From: Durusdinium trenchii
Lineage: Eukaryota > Sar > Dinophyceae > Suessiales > Symbiodiniaceae
Reading direction: 5' to 3'
Length of the DNA stretch: 64,000 nt
Assembly: GCA_963970005.1 (NCBI GenBank)
Contig: CAXAMN010014002.1
Span: 70,960-134,959, forward strand
Under the pieces are notes generated by a model. It was given only the letters and a program-made list of their open reading frames with translations, did not search any database and was not told the DNA's origin. The position numbers were made by a program, and so were the translations under genes. Positions 20,273 to 31,335 of this stretch are shown one piece after another. How positions within the stretch are numbered: position 1 is the stretch's first letter; each line of letters begins with the position of its first letter.

Positions 20273-22168
20273 ATGTCCATGCCATGCAAAAAGATTGTCT
20301 TCACCCTTAGTCCCCAACAGATCCAAGGAAATCTTGGAGTGCTCCTGCCAGAAGTGAGACGCTGCAAACGTATCCTTCAGCAAGTCTTGCGGATGTGGCA
20401 AAAGCATCAGCAAGCATGTCTCGTGTATGCTGTCTTGGAGGCAATCATAGAAGATGGTGCCAAAGAACTCAGTGTTTCTGACTACACTGTTGGGATCTCA
20501 ACTTGTGCCAGGGCTTCAAAATGGACGCAGGCATTAAAATTGTTTGATGCGATGCCGAAGGCAAGAGTTTGGCCAGATGTCATCAGCTACAACGCAGCTA
20601 TCAGCGCCTGCGAGAAGGGCGGGCAATTGCAGCAAGCATTGAGGTGTTTTCACGCGATGTTCAAAGCAACAGTGCAGCCAGACGTCATCAGCTACAATGC
20701 TGCTATTAGTGCCTGTGAGAAGGGCGGGCAATGGCAGCAGGCCTTGGAGTTTCTTGAGGCCTTGCCCAAGGCGAACATGCAGCCAAATGTAATCAGCTAC
20801 AGTGCAGGCATCAGTGCCTGCGAGAAGGGCGGGCAATGGCAGCAGGCATTGAAGTTGTTTGAGAGCATGGCAAGGGCAGACGTTTATCCAAACGTCATTA
20901 GCTATTGTGCGGCCATCAGTGCTTGTGAGAAGGGCGGGCAATGGCAGCAGGCATTGTTGTTGTTTTCTTTCATGATCAATGCAAGAGTTCAGCCCAACGT
21001 TGTCAGCTACAGCGCAAGCATCAGTGCTTGCGAAAAGAGCGGGCAATGGCTGCAAGCATTGATGTTGTTTGAGGCTATGCCCAAGGCAAAAGTTCAGTCC
21101 AATATCATCAGCTGCAATGCGACCATCAGTGCCTGTGAGAAGGACGGACAATGGCAGCAAGCATTGGAGTTGCTTGAGGCCATGCTTAAGGCAAGACTTT
21201 TGCCCGACATCATCAGCTACAATGCAGCCACTAGTGCCTGTGAGAAGGGCTTGCAATGGCAGCAAGCAGCCATGTTGTTTGAGGTAATGCAAAAGGCAAA
21301 TGTTTTGCCTGACGTTATTAGCTATGGTGCGGCCATCAGTGCCTGCGAAAAGGGCGGGCAATGGCAGCAAGCTTTGTGGTTGTTTGAGGCTATGCCCATG
21401 GCGAATGTTAAGCCCGACGAAATTAGCTATTGTGCGGTGATCAGTGCATGCGAGAAGGGCGGGCAATGGCAGCAAGCATTGATGTTGTTTGAGGCTATGC
21501 CGAAGGCTACAGTTGAGCCTAATGTCATCAGCTACAATACTTCCATCAGTGCCTGTGAGAAGGGCCGCCAATGGCAGCAAGCATTAAAGTTGTTTGAGGA
21601 CATGCCCGCAGCGAGAGTTCTGCCTGACGTCATCAGCTATTGTGCGACCATGAGTGCCTGCCAGAAGGAAGAACAATGGCAGCCAGTCTTGACGTTGCTT
21701 GAGGCTATGCCCAAGGCAAACATCCAGCCCACTGTCATCAGTTTCAGCGCTGGCATCAGTGCCTGCGAGAAGGGCAGTCGATGGCAGCAAGCGTTGTTGT
21801 TGTTCGCGGCTATGCCCTTGGCAAAAGCACAGCCCAACGTCATCAGCTACAATGCTGCCGTCAGTGCCTGTGAGAAGGGCGGGCAATGGCGGCGAGCATC
21901 GATCTTGTTGGAGTCCATGCCCAAGGCAAAAGTTCTGCCCGATGTTATTACCTATTGCACGGCCATGAGTGCCTGCGAGAAGGGCGGGCAATGGCAGCAA
22001 GCTTTGTGGTTGTTTGATGCTATGCCCAAGGCGAAGGTTCTGCCCGACATGGTCACCTTTGGCGCGGCCATCGGTGCCTGTGAGAAGGGCGGGCACCAAC
22101 GACGAGCACTGATTCTGTTTGAAGGAATTGCTGAGCAAGTTGTCCTGTTACACTGCTTTCTTAGATAG
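20273..22168 (+). CDS. P-class pentatricopeptide-repeat (PPR) protein, 631 residues
   Basis: PPR proteins bind RNA one base per repeat and mostly act in organelles on RNA stability, processing or editing. The ATG at 20273 is preceded immediately by an in-frame TGA, so the start is well set unless an upstream exon exists. Residues 1-65 are a non-repeat leader, possibly targeting, though its start (MSMPCKKIVFTLSPQQ) is not a clear transit peptide. A divergent repeat occupies 66-100. Fifteen 35-residue repeats fill 101-625 without spacing, each like PDVISYNAAISACEKGG, then QWQQALxLFEAMPKAKV. Six residues follow to TAG at 22166-22168. There is no E, DYW, SMR or nuclease domain, so it fits the pure P class. 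The gene is uninterrupted over 1.9 kb, with no frameshift or intron. No gene neighbour hints at a partner. Organelle role and target are inferred from the family. Confidence 0.93.
   Translation: MSMPCKKIVFTLSPQQIQGNLGVLLPEVRRCKRILQQVLRMWQKHQQACLVYAVLEAIIEDGAKELSVSDYTVGISTCARASKWTQALKLFDAMPKARVWPDVISYNAAISACEKGGQLQQALRCFHAMFKATVQPDVISYNAAISACEKGGQWQQALEFLEALPKANMQPNVISYSAGISACEKGGQWQQALKLFESMARADVYPNVISYCAAISACEKGGQWQQALLLFSFMINARVQPNVVSYSASISACEKSGQWLQALMLFEAMPKAKVQSNIISCNATISACEKDGQWQQALELLEAMLKARLLPDIISYNAATSACEKGLQWQQAAMLFEVMQKANVLPDVISYGAAISACEKGGQWQQALWLFEAMPMANVKPDEISYCAVISACEKGGQWQQALMLFEAMPKATVEPNVISYNTSISACEKGRQWQQALKLFEDMPAARVLPDVISYCATMSACQKEEQWQPVLTLLEAMPKANIQPTVISFSAGISACEKGSRWQQALLLFAAMPLAKAQPNVISYNAAVSACEKGGQWRRASILLESMPKAKVLPDVITYCTAMSACEKGGQWQQALWLFDAMPKAKVLPDMVTFGAAIGACEKGGHQRRALILFEGIAEQVVLLHCFLR
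20573..22147 (+). repeat. Fifteen 105-bp coding repeats of the PPR gene
   Basis: Period 105 bp equals 35 codons. The block GAGAAGGGCGGGCAATGGCA recurs with few changes, while the codon at repeat position 5 and the PD/PN codon vary. Such DNA similarity favours unequal exchange and explains the long antisense frames. Confidence 0.95.
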
Positions 22169-23562
22169 TCTTGACATCCTGCAACAGGGGAATGCGTAGG
22201 GCATACGTTCCACCTTCCTATCGACCAAACCAGGTCTTCACAGAGGAGACGGTCGAGATCATTGTTCTGCTTGTTGTGGAGATTTGAAGACACAATCACC
22301 AAAAACAAGCGGAAGAATGATCCGAATCTTCAGTGAACTTGTTTTGGAGCCTGTCGAGATCATTGTTCCTCGAACTTGTTTTCGTTGTTTTGGTCCGAGC
22401 GAATTGAAATCCGAATTGCTTGGGCCAACTGAGCCCGCGGAGGTCCGAAGTTCGGGCCACCCGCACCTGAACCTGCGTGGTTGGCGGACCGCGGTTTTGG
22501 TGCTTTTTGGGCCCAGTGGGGTGCACAGAGAATCAGGAACAAAAACATATACCATGGCGCTATGGTCTCCGGACAGCCACGTGAATCATGGTGTCTCATG
22601 TGGAGATGAACGGTGGTTTTTCTTTGAGTTTAACACATGATAACGGATAGATAAGGTAGAACAAATCCACTCCCTTGTACAGGTTTAGGCCTAACAGCGT
22701 GATATCTGTGGATATGCAGTTCATAGCAGTTCATTGCCGTTCTGTTACACGCGAGTGTGCGATGATGGGGGTGCGGTTGGATCATGGCCTGTGGTAGGTT
22801 GCTGTGCAGGGTGGTGCGGTTGGTTCGTGAGATATCGTGAGTATTGTTTGTTGAAGATCCAATAGAAACACAAGGGGATGCAAGATGGTTTACCAGAGAC
22901 TTTCTTGATGAAGCTATCCGAGGTCCATGACCAGCTAGGTTAGCAGATCGGTCTTATTCAAAGGTCATGGATCCCTCGACCCCGCGAGAGACCCGAGGGA
23001 TGAGACCGAGGGGGGATGGTTTGCTGGATGGTTTGAGACCACACGAGACTAGGGTGGAAGAAGCACAGCTTCCGGTGACGGAAAGCACCATGCGTGGACG
23101 GACGGTCATCCGCAAAGCACAAGTTCAGACGAACAGAAGATGCTGCGACCGAAGACGTTCCGATATTGGGAGGACGAAGGTTCGGCCAATCCGCAGGCTC
23201 GCGGGTTCTGACCTATATCGAATGTCTTCGGTATCATTGGCGACTATAGATTGACCATGGAATTGGATTGTCGAGACCGATATTGGGAGGATCCCCGAGC
23301 ATCCAACACAACATCCACAAGCAAGTGCATCCCTTGCACCTCAGAGCTTTCTATATAGACTTATAGATCGAGTCATACAGTGATGATCTAAACACTGCAG
23401 ACATGGCATGTGGAGGGCATTCCCGCTCTGATATGCCACACCCCACCCCACACCAGCCAGCCGGGCCAGCCGTTCCCCGTCCTCGCTGCCGTTCTGCCAG
23501 GCGGGAAAGCTGGCCCGGGCCTCCGAGTGGAGGCCTGGATGCCCTCCATTTCTACATTTGTT
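22169..23562. other. 3' flank of the PPR gene; no other gene supported
   Basis: GTCGAGATCATTGTTC occurs twice (22251-22266 and 22353-22368). Overlapping short frames at 22284-22640 are open on both strands. 23420-23540 is GC-rich without a convincing frame. Confidence 0.4.
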
Positions 23563-23662
23563 AATGTAGATTCTTAATATTATATAAACCCTATATATTT
23601 TTTTGATGATTTTAAAGACCTCTTCCTATGGGATGGTGAGAGTTTTGTCAAGAGTCTACATT
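23563..23662. repeat. Family F hairpin element, copy 2
   Basis: AATGTAGATTCTTAATATT at the left and GTCAAGAGTCTACATT at the right, about 100 bp, AT-rich interior. Ends match the copy at 13775-13868. Confidence 0.65.
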
Positions 23663-24386
23663 GGATGCACCCACCAAGTGCCACAAAAGTGGTGGAGTTG
23701 GTGGCGAGTCCATCCCACAACCCGGAACATCTCGAAATCCAACAACGAACCAAAACACCGGTTTGAAGAACCCATCCCGTGAAATTGATCCAAAGCCCTC
23801 CAAAAAGATGAACCAACCAGCACCTTCAGTTCGGGGTCACCTGGCTGGTTTCGCCTCAGCCCACCACGATCAGGGACCTTCCAGACAGGACACCCCTTAA
23901 GAAGCTCCAGGAAAGCCGAGTCGGCGCCTGACGGCGCCGCGCCGGTCGCGGACGGGGGGAAGCGCCCTCTGGTCCGCCAGGAACGGCCAAAGACGCAGCC
24001 GAAGGCCTTGGTGCCGCCGGGACACCGCGCCCGTCGTTGGCGGCGCGGGTTGGGTTGGGACGACTTGTCAGGCTTCAAAAAGGAAGGAAGGTGGTTGACT
24101 GGTGGTTTTGTTTTGTTTGGGGAGAGAGGGGGCATTTATTTGGAGATGTTTAAAACTATGATGAACTATGTGAGTTGGATGGAGTCCAAAGACGTCTCCA
24201 GCTGACTTTAAGATCTTTAAGCTGTATGGAATTTAACAAAACTATCAAGCTTGACAGGAAGCTCTTCAAAGATGAAGAGATAGGACGAGTTTGATTTTGC
24301 TGCTCAGTGTTGGTTCAATCAGTCGTCCTTGATCAACAGAAAACGGGGGATGCCCTACAGAAAACGGTCAATTTGTCTTACCGTAT
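23663..24386. other. No firm gene; GC-rich patch at 23900-24060
   Basis: Both strands are open across the GC-rich patch (159 codons minus, 65 plus). I could not choose between them. Confidence 0.3.
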
Positions 24387-24434
24387 ACGGTCATTTTATG
24401 TCCCCTATAACCTACGGTCATTTTATGTCCCCTA
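24387..24434 (+). repeat. Tandem duplication, 27-bp period, abutting family A
   Basis: ACGGTCATTTTATGTCCCCT followed by A is exact at 24387-24407 and 24414-24434. The second copy runs into the CCCTAGGG end of the next element. Confidence 0.85.
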
Positions 24435-24523
24435 GGGCTCCACGTGCTTTCTCAGAAGGTATTTGGACCCTCCTGGCACCCACCCCAGTCCCACCTTCTC
24501 AGCAGGTACTTGGAGCCCTAGGG
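24430..24523 (+). repeat. Family A hairpin
   Basis: 94 bp with CCCTAGGGCTCCA and TGGAGCCCTAGGG ends. The centre ACCCTCCTGGCACCCACC is identical to the copy at 19275. Confidence 0.85.
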
Positions 24524-25906
24524 GTCATTTTGATGCACGGATCGATCTGTCATCGCTTGGAGTTCAACAGATCCCAGCCGTCGGGGACGGCGACGGCCGA
24601 TTCGGGTCACCCGGCCGACTACGAGTCAGTGGGTGACCCGGTTTACAGCCTTTGAGCCATTCCTTTGGGTCTTGTTGTTGAGCCATACGCCGTACGCAAT
24701 GAATTCAGGAAAGATAGCTTGACTGTCTTGAGGGGTACTCTTAGAATCTCTTAGACCATCGGTCCTTTTGGTTTAGAAGGGAGTTCTCACCAACCCACTA
24801 AAGGTTAACACCCTTGGCAAAGGACCTGTGGAAAGACAAGATAGCCCTTTACTGGCATCAAAAAGACCCGTCACTTGGGGTGATTGAAAAAAAACGGGTC
24901 AATACTGGTCAATAGAAGTAGTTTGTTCACATACCTACTTCACAGTTCTCACCTGCAAAACCTCACATGATTCACAGTTTTGTTGGTTTCTCCACTCAAA
25001 TCCAGAACCTCCAATTCCATGCGCCACGCGCTTTCACCTCCTTTCCCTTCTCGGGGCTCGGCCACGCGCCGGTCCGTCCCATGGAGTGCCGGGCACCCGT
25101 CGAAGGGGTTCAGCACGGCACGGGCGAAGCACACCGCACCAAGGCCTAAAGTGGAAACCCGGCGGAAGGAGCAGCCGTGTGGCGTTTGTTTGTTTTTTTT
25201 GTTGTTTTTGGCGTTCGTGGGTCGCGGGTTCTTCCTTTTTTTTTGGGGGGGGAGGAGAGTAAATCGAGAATCGATTGGTTGAACATGTGTTTGCAACGTT
25301 TGCTATAAATACCCTTCACAAAGAAAGTGCCTTCCAGTTCTTCAGAACTAAATGCACCCTTAAGAGCGCATTCAGCAGCCACTTTGCAGCGGCCGATGAA
25401 GTCCTCAATCAGATGCGCGACACCCACTGAGACGATGACCTGCAGTGTTTTGGAAGACGAGCGGAACGGCGGGCTGATGTAAGACATCCCTGTGGTACCT
25501 CAAGACTGCTGCGATTCGAAAAATAGTAACGATGACAATATGTATAGGCTCGAACAAAGAACCCATCACAGACCATATTCCTACTTCCTTCCAGCTTCCA
25601 GGAATTGTATCAATACCTGAAATCAGAAGCCTTGGGTACGACCAAAGCATGTGGGTCCAACTCAGCTATTCGGATGACCCTCAAATGAGCTCTTGGGGTT
25701 GGACCTGTTAGTTCCGAGATCTGGTGGGGACGACCTAGCTGTGAGTCATGGCACCTGAAACCCCTTGTTGAAGTCGCAGCCGGTCATTTGTGATTACTGT
25801 CAATCCATTGGGGGATTGCACACACCATAGGTCGCTACTATATGTTGAGATGTTTGAGATGTTGAGATGTGAGAGTTTGGTCTCAAGCTGGCACATTGCT
25901 GTAGCC
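24524..25906. other. No gene supported; poly-T and poly-G tract
   Basis: GC-rich patch 25020-25160 followed by T- and G-runs at 25185-25255. Frames here are open on both strands through low complexity. Confidence 0.35.
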
Positions 25907-26014
25907 ATGGCAAGTGAGATGATCTGCACTCTAAAGAGCAAAAGAGCTCGCCTCAGCGAAGAAGATGAGCCAGTGTCAGAGCAGAAGCAGGTGGCAGGGA
26001 TTGTTTTTTGGTGA
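25907..26014 (+). CDS. Candidate short N-terminal exon
   Basis: ATG at 25907 reads MASEMICTLKSKRARLSEED, then EPVSEQKQ, where CAG/GTGGCAGG could be a donor; read through, it stops at 26012-26014. A basic stretch precedes an acidic one. No matching second exon could be chosen downstream. Confidence 0.2.
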   Translation: MASEMICTLKSKRARLSEEDEPVSEQKQVAGIVFW

Positions 26015-27618
26015 GTCTTTCCACGGAAGGCTTGGCAGTAGCCTCTTGCAAAGTCACCTCGTGGGAGAGGTATGCATACTGAATTCATACCGATCTACAC
26101 CGGAAAGATTGGAATGCCACATGCGGGAGATGTATCTTGCATGGCTGCAGTTCGGATAGGGAGCTAGATCTGAATGAGCCTGGAAGATGTAGTGCAGTAC
26201 CTTTGCAGACATTTCAAGCGGAGTCTTTTCGCACGTGCCCGAGCAGCAAAATAAGCTTTGTGCAGAGATGCCTCCGGAGGAAGCCACGAAGCACTCCCTC
26301 CCCCCCGCCCCGGGGGCTTGCAATTGCTGCAAATGTCCGCAGATGGGCCTGTCATCAGCTCTGAGGTTCGCAAGAAATGGTGCTCGGATGTCGTGTATGG
26401 GCCGGACTGAGCCTCTGAGCTCCGCAAGTTTGGCGAGCTCCTCGCCACTCATGCTCAGCCCGCTTTAGAGACAGTGCCCCAGGCTGAGGAGGCCAGCTCC
26501 GACAGGTCGCCTGCCGCCCAAGTTTTGCCGGACGTGTGGAGACCCCAGCGAAGGAGTACCTGATTCAACATTGTCCTGCGGACTGGATCAAGCCTCCAAA
26601 AGTACTCGAGTTCTCAGCAACCGTGATGTGGAGCATCTTCTTGCCACCAGCCGCCAAGGAGGCCTGCACCTGCCGATAGTTTTTTAAGCTCTCTCCGGCT
26701 CGATTCTCCCAACTGTGGAGTTTTATGTGCAGAGTTTGCAAAGCAAAGCCAACAAGTCAAATCCTTTGTCTGTCCTGGTGCAGAAGGAGATCATTCTTTC
26801 GAAAGTTCTCATGAAGAGGGAACCTCGGGAGATGTGGCTGGACAGCCACACCACGAACAGGAAATTGCGATTTGTAGCAAAGCCGAAGGGTTGCTGACTT
26901 TGCAAGAAGTAAGCAGCTTGCTCCACGAAGGCTGCAGGATCATCAGCGCTGCATGGGGAAAGCACTTAGGCCAAAGGCTTTGTTGCTTGGATTGCGCAAC
27001 ATTTCCAGGGTCACTGAGCAACAGAGTTCCATGGTGATTTGGTGTGTTTTCCGTTGTGTTTTACTTCCAATCCATGCAGGGACGGTGTGGCGGGGACTTT
27101 CTCCACAAGGAAACGGGCACTAGTTGAAAGAGTTTTGGTCGTGTAGTGATGCGTTTACATTGGCGGACACTTTGGCAGTTCCATGGGGAACATTCTGTTC
27201 ATGACCGCAGTGTTTTTTTCACGCTTGTCCCTAGTGCCATGATCCACAGCCGCATGTGGCAGTCTTTTTGACTGACCGGCCCTTGCAGAGAGGTGTAAAT
27301 TTATTTACATGACCCATGAGACGACGTACCCGCGGTACACCTCCATTTAGTGTTGGGAAGTCGTCTTATCCCATGTTCACTTTCACGTTCACGAGCGCAT
27401 AGGGTCGGTAAAGACGCTGCACCTAGCATGAAAACATCACTAATTAAGCTCAGAAGTCCTTCGGGCCCCGGAGCATACTTGACAGGCATGGACTGCAAAA
27501 AACGTCAAGGCCACTGAACCGGGCGACGGCCTCCAGCCACTCATGCGACAAGTGCAAGTCAAGATTCAGCGCTCGCTACTTGCAACCAGTCAGGCAGCGC
27601 GTGGAGTCGGACAGGGTC
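26015..27618. other. Broken coding-like segments, probable gene or element remnant
   Basis: Protein-like text moves between frames. Near 26170 is SLEDVVQYLCRHFKRSLF, stopped by TAA. Near 26430 is LRKFGELLATHAQPALETV, between stops. Near 26900 is EGLLTLQEVSSLLHEGCRI. No continuous gene can be built. Families A and B are absent from this stretch. Confidence 0.3.
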
Positions 27619-28200
27619 ATGTTAATGTATGACTGCAAAGGCTACAATGACAAGTTGACAAGGCCATCGTGGCAAATCCCGGCCAGCTTTGGAAGACCCC
27701 CCCCCAGCTTTGGCCCTCGCTTGCCTTTGAGTGAGCAGGGTCAGGACGCCTCTTTCTTCAAGGCAAATGGTGTGTTCCTTGGCTCCCTGCGGCGTCACAG
27801 CTCCTTCGACCGGCTGCTTGGCAATGCCCGGTTCTGCTTGTTCTTTGACAAGGGCCTGGAACCGGCGATCGCTGCATGGTGGCATAGCCTACCAGCCAGA
27901 GCCAACTGCAGGCTTGGTCTGGCTTTTCGAAGTATGGGCGGACCACCACTTCGGGGGAGGAAGTGGGTTGATTTGCCGGGAAGTACCATCTGCAAGGGCT
28001 TCGCAGGATGCAGCTTGAAGAGCGTCGAGGAGCAGAATAAGTTGCACGCCGGCTGCCACAAAAATGCCACTGAACGATCTAAAACGTTCAAGATGCTGCA
28101 AGCGCCAGATGCACATAGCAACTGTACATGCCACAGTGTGCTTCTTGCCACAGGCCATGTTGGCTCACAGCCGCTCAAGCCTTCACGCCAGGAAGTTTAG
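27619..28200 (+). CDS. Candidate ORF, 193 residues, unknown
   Basis: First ATG at 27619, stop TAG at 28198-28200. It is the longest non-repeat frame with an ATG start in the window after the PPR gene. Text such as FFKANGVFLGSLRRHSSFDR is plausible, but the region is open on the minus strand too (127 codons, 27795-28178). No domain, signal or membrane segment seen. Confidence 0.22.
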   Translation: MLMYDCKGYNDKLTRPSWQIPASFGRPPPSFGPRLPLSEQGQDASFFKANGVFLGSLRRHSSFDRLLGNARFCLFFDKGLEPAIAAWWHSLPARANCRLGLAFRSMGGPPLRGRKWVDLPGSTICKGFAGCSLKSVEEQNKLHAGCHKNATERSKTFKMLQAPDAHSNCTCHSVLLATGHVGSQPLKPSRQEV

Positions 28201-29417
28201 TAGCTGCTAAGCATTGCCAAGTGGCTCCTTCAGCAGCCTCTCAGCTTTCTACACGCAACTGCCACCAAGAGAGCTTCAAGCCACGTCGCAGAAACAAGCG
28301 CCCATGCATCTTGTCAGTCTATGTTCCTCAAAGGCTCAACAAACTTATGGCTCATGTTCTCGAGCCCCTCGCTGATGCTTTCCTCCATGGCACACTGAAA
28401 GCAGAAAGCTACTCGTCAACGGCGCAAGGGCGCAAGGCCACACTGTTTAAGCGCGCCCAGCTGCTGTAAAGCAGCGTCTGTGCAAACTTCCCACTCCCGC
28501 ATACCTTCGAGCCACCGACCTTGCATGCAAACTGTCCATGGGCTGACTTTTGAGCGAGACATTCCTGACCATGTGATTTTGCTAGCGTTCACTTGGAGCC
28601 ATGCCTATCATCAGCAACCATTCCTGACCAAAGGATTAAGTCGCTCCCCTATGCGGTTTTCCATCCATTCGTCGTTTGCACCATCATCGAAACAAGGTCA
28701 CGCAGCCTCAGCAAAGAAATGAAAAAAGCCGCACTGTGCTTCCGTGAGTGTTGGGTTCTGCGCCGTTCCACACCACCTTCACCCCCAAAAGAACTGTTTC
28801 AGTGTGAACACTCACTCATGAATTGTCTGCTTTACATCGCGCATTTTCCTTCTCAAAAACGAAGATGTCAGTGAAACTTGCTGAGGCAAAATCCAAGGTC
28901 ACGGACAGTGAGCTGATTTTCCGTGGAAAATGAGAGAGGTGAGAGTTCACTGAGAAAATGGCCTCGAAACTGAAACAGGAGTGTTTTGACTTTCCACACA
29001 CGCTCCTACAGTCTGGTTCCACTCATGAAGGCTTGACATTTTTGGCTGGGTATGCCAGCTTCCTGCTTGCGGGCTATATAGGAGGTGGGAAGGCGGGGTC
29101 TCGTGCCACTCAGCGCTTGCAACACTGAAGTTGATCATTGCATGGGATGGCTGTCAGGTATGAGAGCCTGCACTACCTCGAAGAAAAATGTATGTCGATG
29201 CTGCTCTCTCGAGCAAGTCGTGAGCCAGTATGAGGGTGTGACAGGCGGGATGAAAGTTGTCACAGAAGTGACTGAAGGCCTGAAAAGGAAAAATTTGTTG
29301 ATACGCCCAAAAAGCTGCTCTACTTCGAGTGATCGCCACCATGACATGTCAATCATTTGCTTTCATGCCATGGCAAGGAGCATGTTGCCATGTTTGTGGG
29401 CTTTGTGGTCTTCGATC
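28201..29417. other. No gene supported
   Basis: Several frames of 60-140 codons on both strands, none clearly coding. Composition resembles the preceding remnant region. Confidence 0.35.
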
Positions 29418-29647
29418 ACTGCGATCTGGCACCTGCAGTTGAGGTCCGGTATATTGCTGACTGTGAGCTGGCACTTGCGGTTGGGGTCTGGCGCTTGCAG
29501 TTGAGGTCCGGTAGTGCCCACTGCGATCTGGCACTTGCGGTTGAGGCCTGGTTGTGCCCACTGCGATCTGGCGCTTGCTGTTGAGGTCCCGCATTGCCCG
29601 CTGCGATCTGGCTTTTGTTTGGCCCACTGCAATCTGCCACTTGCTGT
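29418..29647 (+). repeat. About 40-bp minisatellite
   Basis: Six to seven units resembling CTGCGATCTGGCACTTGCGG followed by TTGAGGTCCGGTAGTGCCCA. Unit length varies between about 25 and 42 bp through deletions. Confidence 0.85.
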
Positions 29648-30683
29648 AACTTGCTGGCGAGGAGGAGAGGGAGGAGGAGAGGAGGAGATAAAGCAACGCC
29701 CTTCAAAACACAAGAACACAACCGGTCTTCAGACTAACACGTGGGAAGCGCCAAACTACACATGTGGCTCACGGAAGCGCCGCTTGGCCGCGCTTGCCAC
29801 TTCTGTTCTCCGCCAGGATGCAACAGCCTGCCAAAGTGTCGGAGGCTTAGAGTTGTTGGCGGCTTCCTCCACAGTTTCTCATCTAGCCTTTAGATTTCAA
29901 CGACACCATCTGACAGACTTGTTGCAGGTCCGACCGCAGGAGGTTGTTGTTGTTTGTTTGAGGGGATCACGGGATCACTATGCACAGCCCCCTGAGCCCC
30001 TGAGCCTCAGATTCATGTGTTTCATGAACAATCGTTATGAAGGGGAACATCGCGTTTGACGAGTCTCGACCGGACTGGCTATAGCGGCGAAGCCTCGCAT
30101 CTCCGAAACTCAGGGTCAAAGCTCACAGAATGCACTCAGACTCGCCCATGCCCCCCTGCATTCAAAACAACGGGGCGCGGACTTCCCGGTGTCGTACCCC
30201 AACCCCAAGGCTCCAGACAATCTAATTACAGTAATTGTTGGAAAACCATGAAGCAAAGAACTACGTAGAAAATGACAAACTATTGTGTTACGTGTTGTTG
30301 TTGTGTTTTTTGTGGTCCCTAGTAGATTAAAAATTGGACTGTCTCAAGGCAGGATAGCCACTCTCAAAATAACAGGGAAATGGTCAAACCAAATTTGTTC
30401 AACAAGGTTCATGTTCCATATACTCCAGGATGAGGACGCAAGGGTGTCTATGAAGGTTTTCCCTTCGACGCACTATACCCACTATATATATCCCACTAGC
30501 CCTTTTCACCCTTGAGTTGTCTTTAAAAAAACAATATACTGTATATACCCACATCTGATGGTGATCAGCCGCATACCCGAGGCAGACCCACCTGTGGCAG
30601 CACCGAATGGCGACCCTCGGCCGCAGCTGTTGACGAGTCCAGCTGGGTTGAGCTTGGTCGAAAAATTGCGTGTTTTAAACACT
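29648..30683. other. No gene supported
   Basis: The frame at 29514-30059 starts in the minisatellite and is not convincing. GAGGAGAGGGAGGAGGAGAG at 29657 is purine-rich. Confidence 0.35.
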
Positions 30684-30780
30684 CCTGGAAAGTAACATGG
30701 AACCAGAGAATTGGCCGGTGAATTGGACCATTTCCCCTACAAACCAGTGGTTTTCTCAGGGTCCATGTTACTTTTTCAGC
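30684..30780. repeat. MITE-like hairpin
   Basis: CTGGAAAGTAACATGGAACC at the left pairs with GGTCCATGTTACTTTTTCAG at the right, with two small indels or mismatches. About 97 bp. Confidence 0.65.
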
Positions 30781-31231
30781 GGGCTAGTGGCTATGGCATG
30801 AGATGTCTCAAGATAGTTTTTTTTAGTTTGGGGGTATCCCAGGAAACCTGTATGTAGAGCGTTGGTAAACAAGTATCACTCAGGATGTCGGCCTGCTTGC
30901 CCAGGCCCCATCATCATCCGCCCAGGGAATGGGATGATATACCCAAGGCATAGTACCATCCAAACCCACGTAAAAGGAACAACATGTTTGACACCGGCGG
31001 GTTGGGGTGGGGTCTTCTTTTGGCAGCCACCGCCTGAGAGCTCTAGAAAGTGTGATTTTGGAGTGAACATGACACAGCCCACGAGGTGTGAACCGCAATC
31101 GCTTATGTTTGCGCTTGCAAAGTTGGTATTCGACCTGATCGATTTGTGTGTGCAACTTCACCATGAGCTGGTGAACAATGAGCTGGGTCACGAGATCGGG
31201 CCCATCGCAGCAACAACATAGTCAACATAGC
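30781..31231. other. No gene; family D block at 30921-30947
   Basis: CCCAGGGAATGGGATGATAT plus seven further bases match 15916-15942 exactly. Confidence 0.5.
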
Positions 31232-31335
31232 AAGCACTCCATGGGACTGGATTATATATGCCGCCTCATTGACCCCTTTTCAACCACCCCAGGGCCCAAT
31301 GTATAGGTAAATATGTCATATGTGGAGTGCCTGGG
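31232..31335. repeat. Family B element
   Basis: GCACTCCATGGGACTGGAT, then TCATTGACCCC and CAACCACCCCAGGGC, then ATGTGGAGTGCCTGGG. Confidence 0.7.

Noticed and set aside
20534-21580. 348-codon minus-strand frame, and 21584-22138 minus
   Set aside because: They lie antisense to the PPR repeats, and the 105-bp coding period keeps the opposite frame open.
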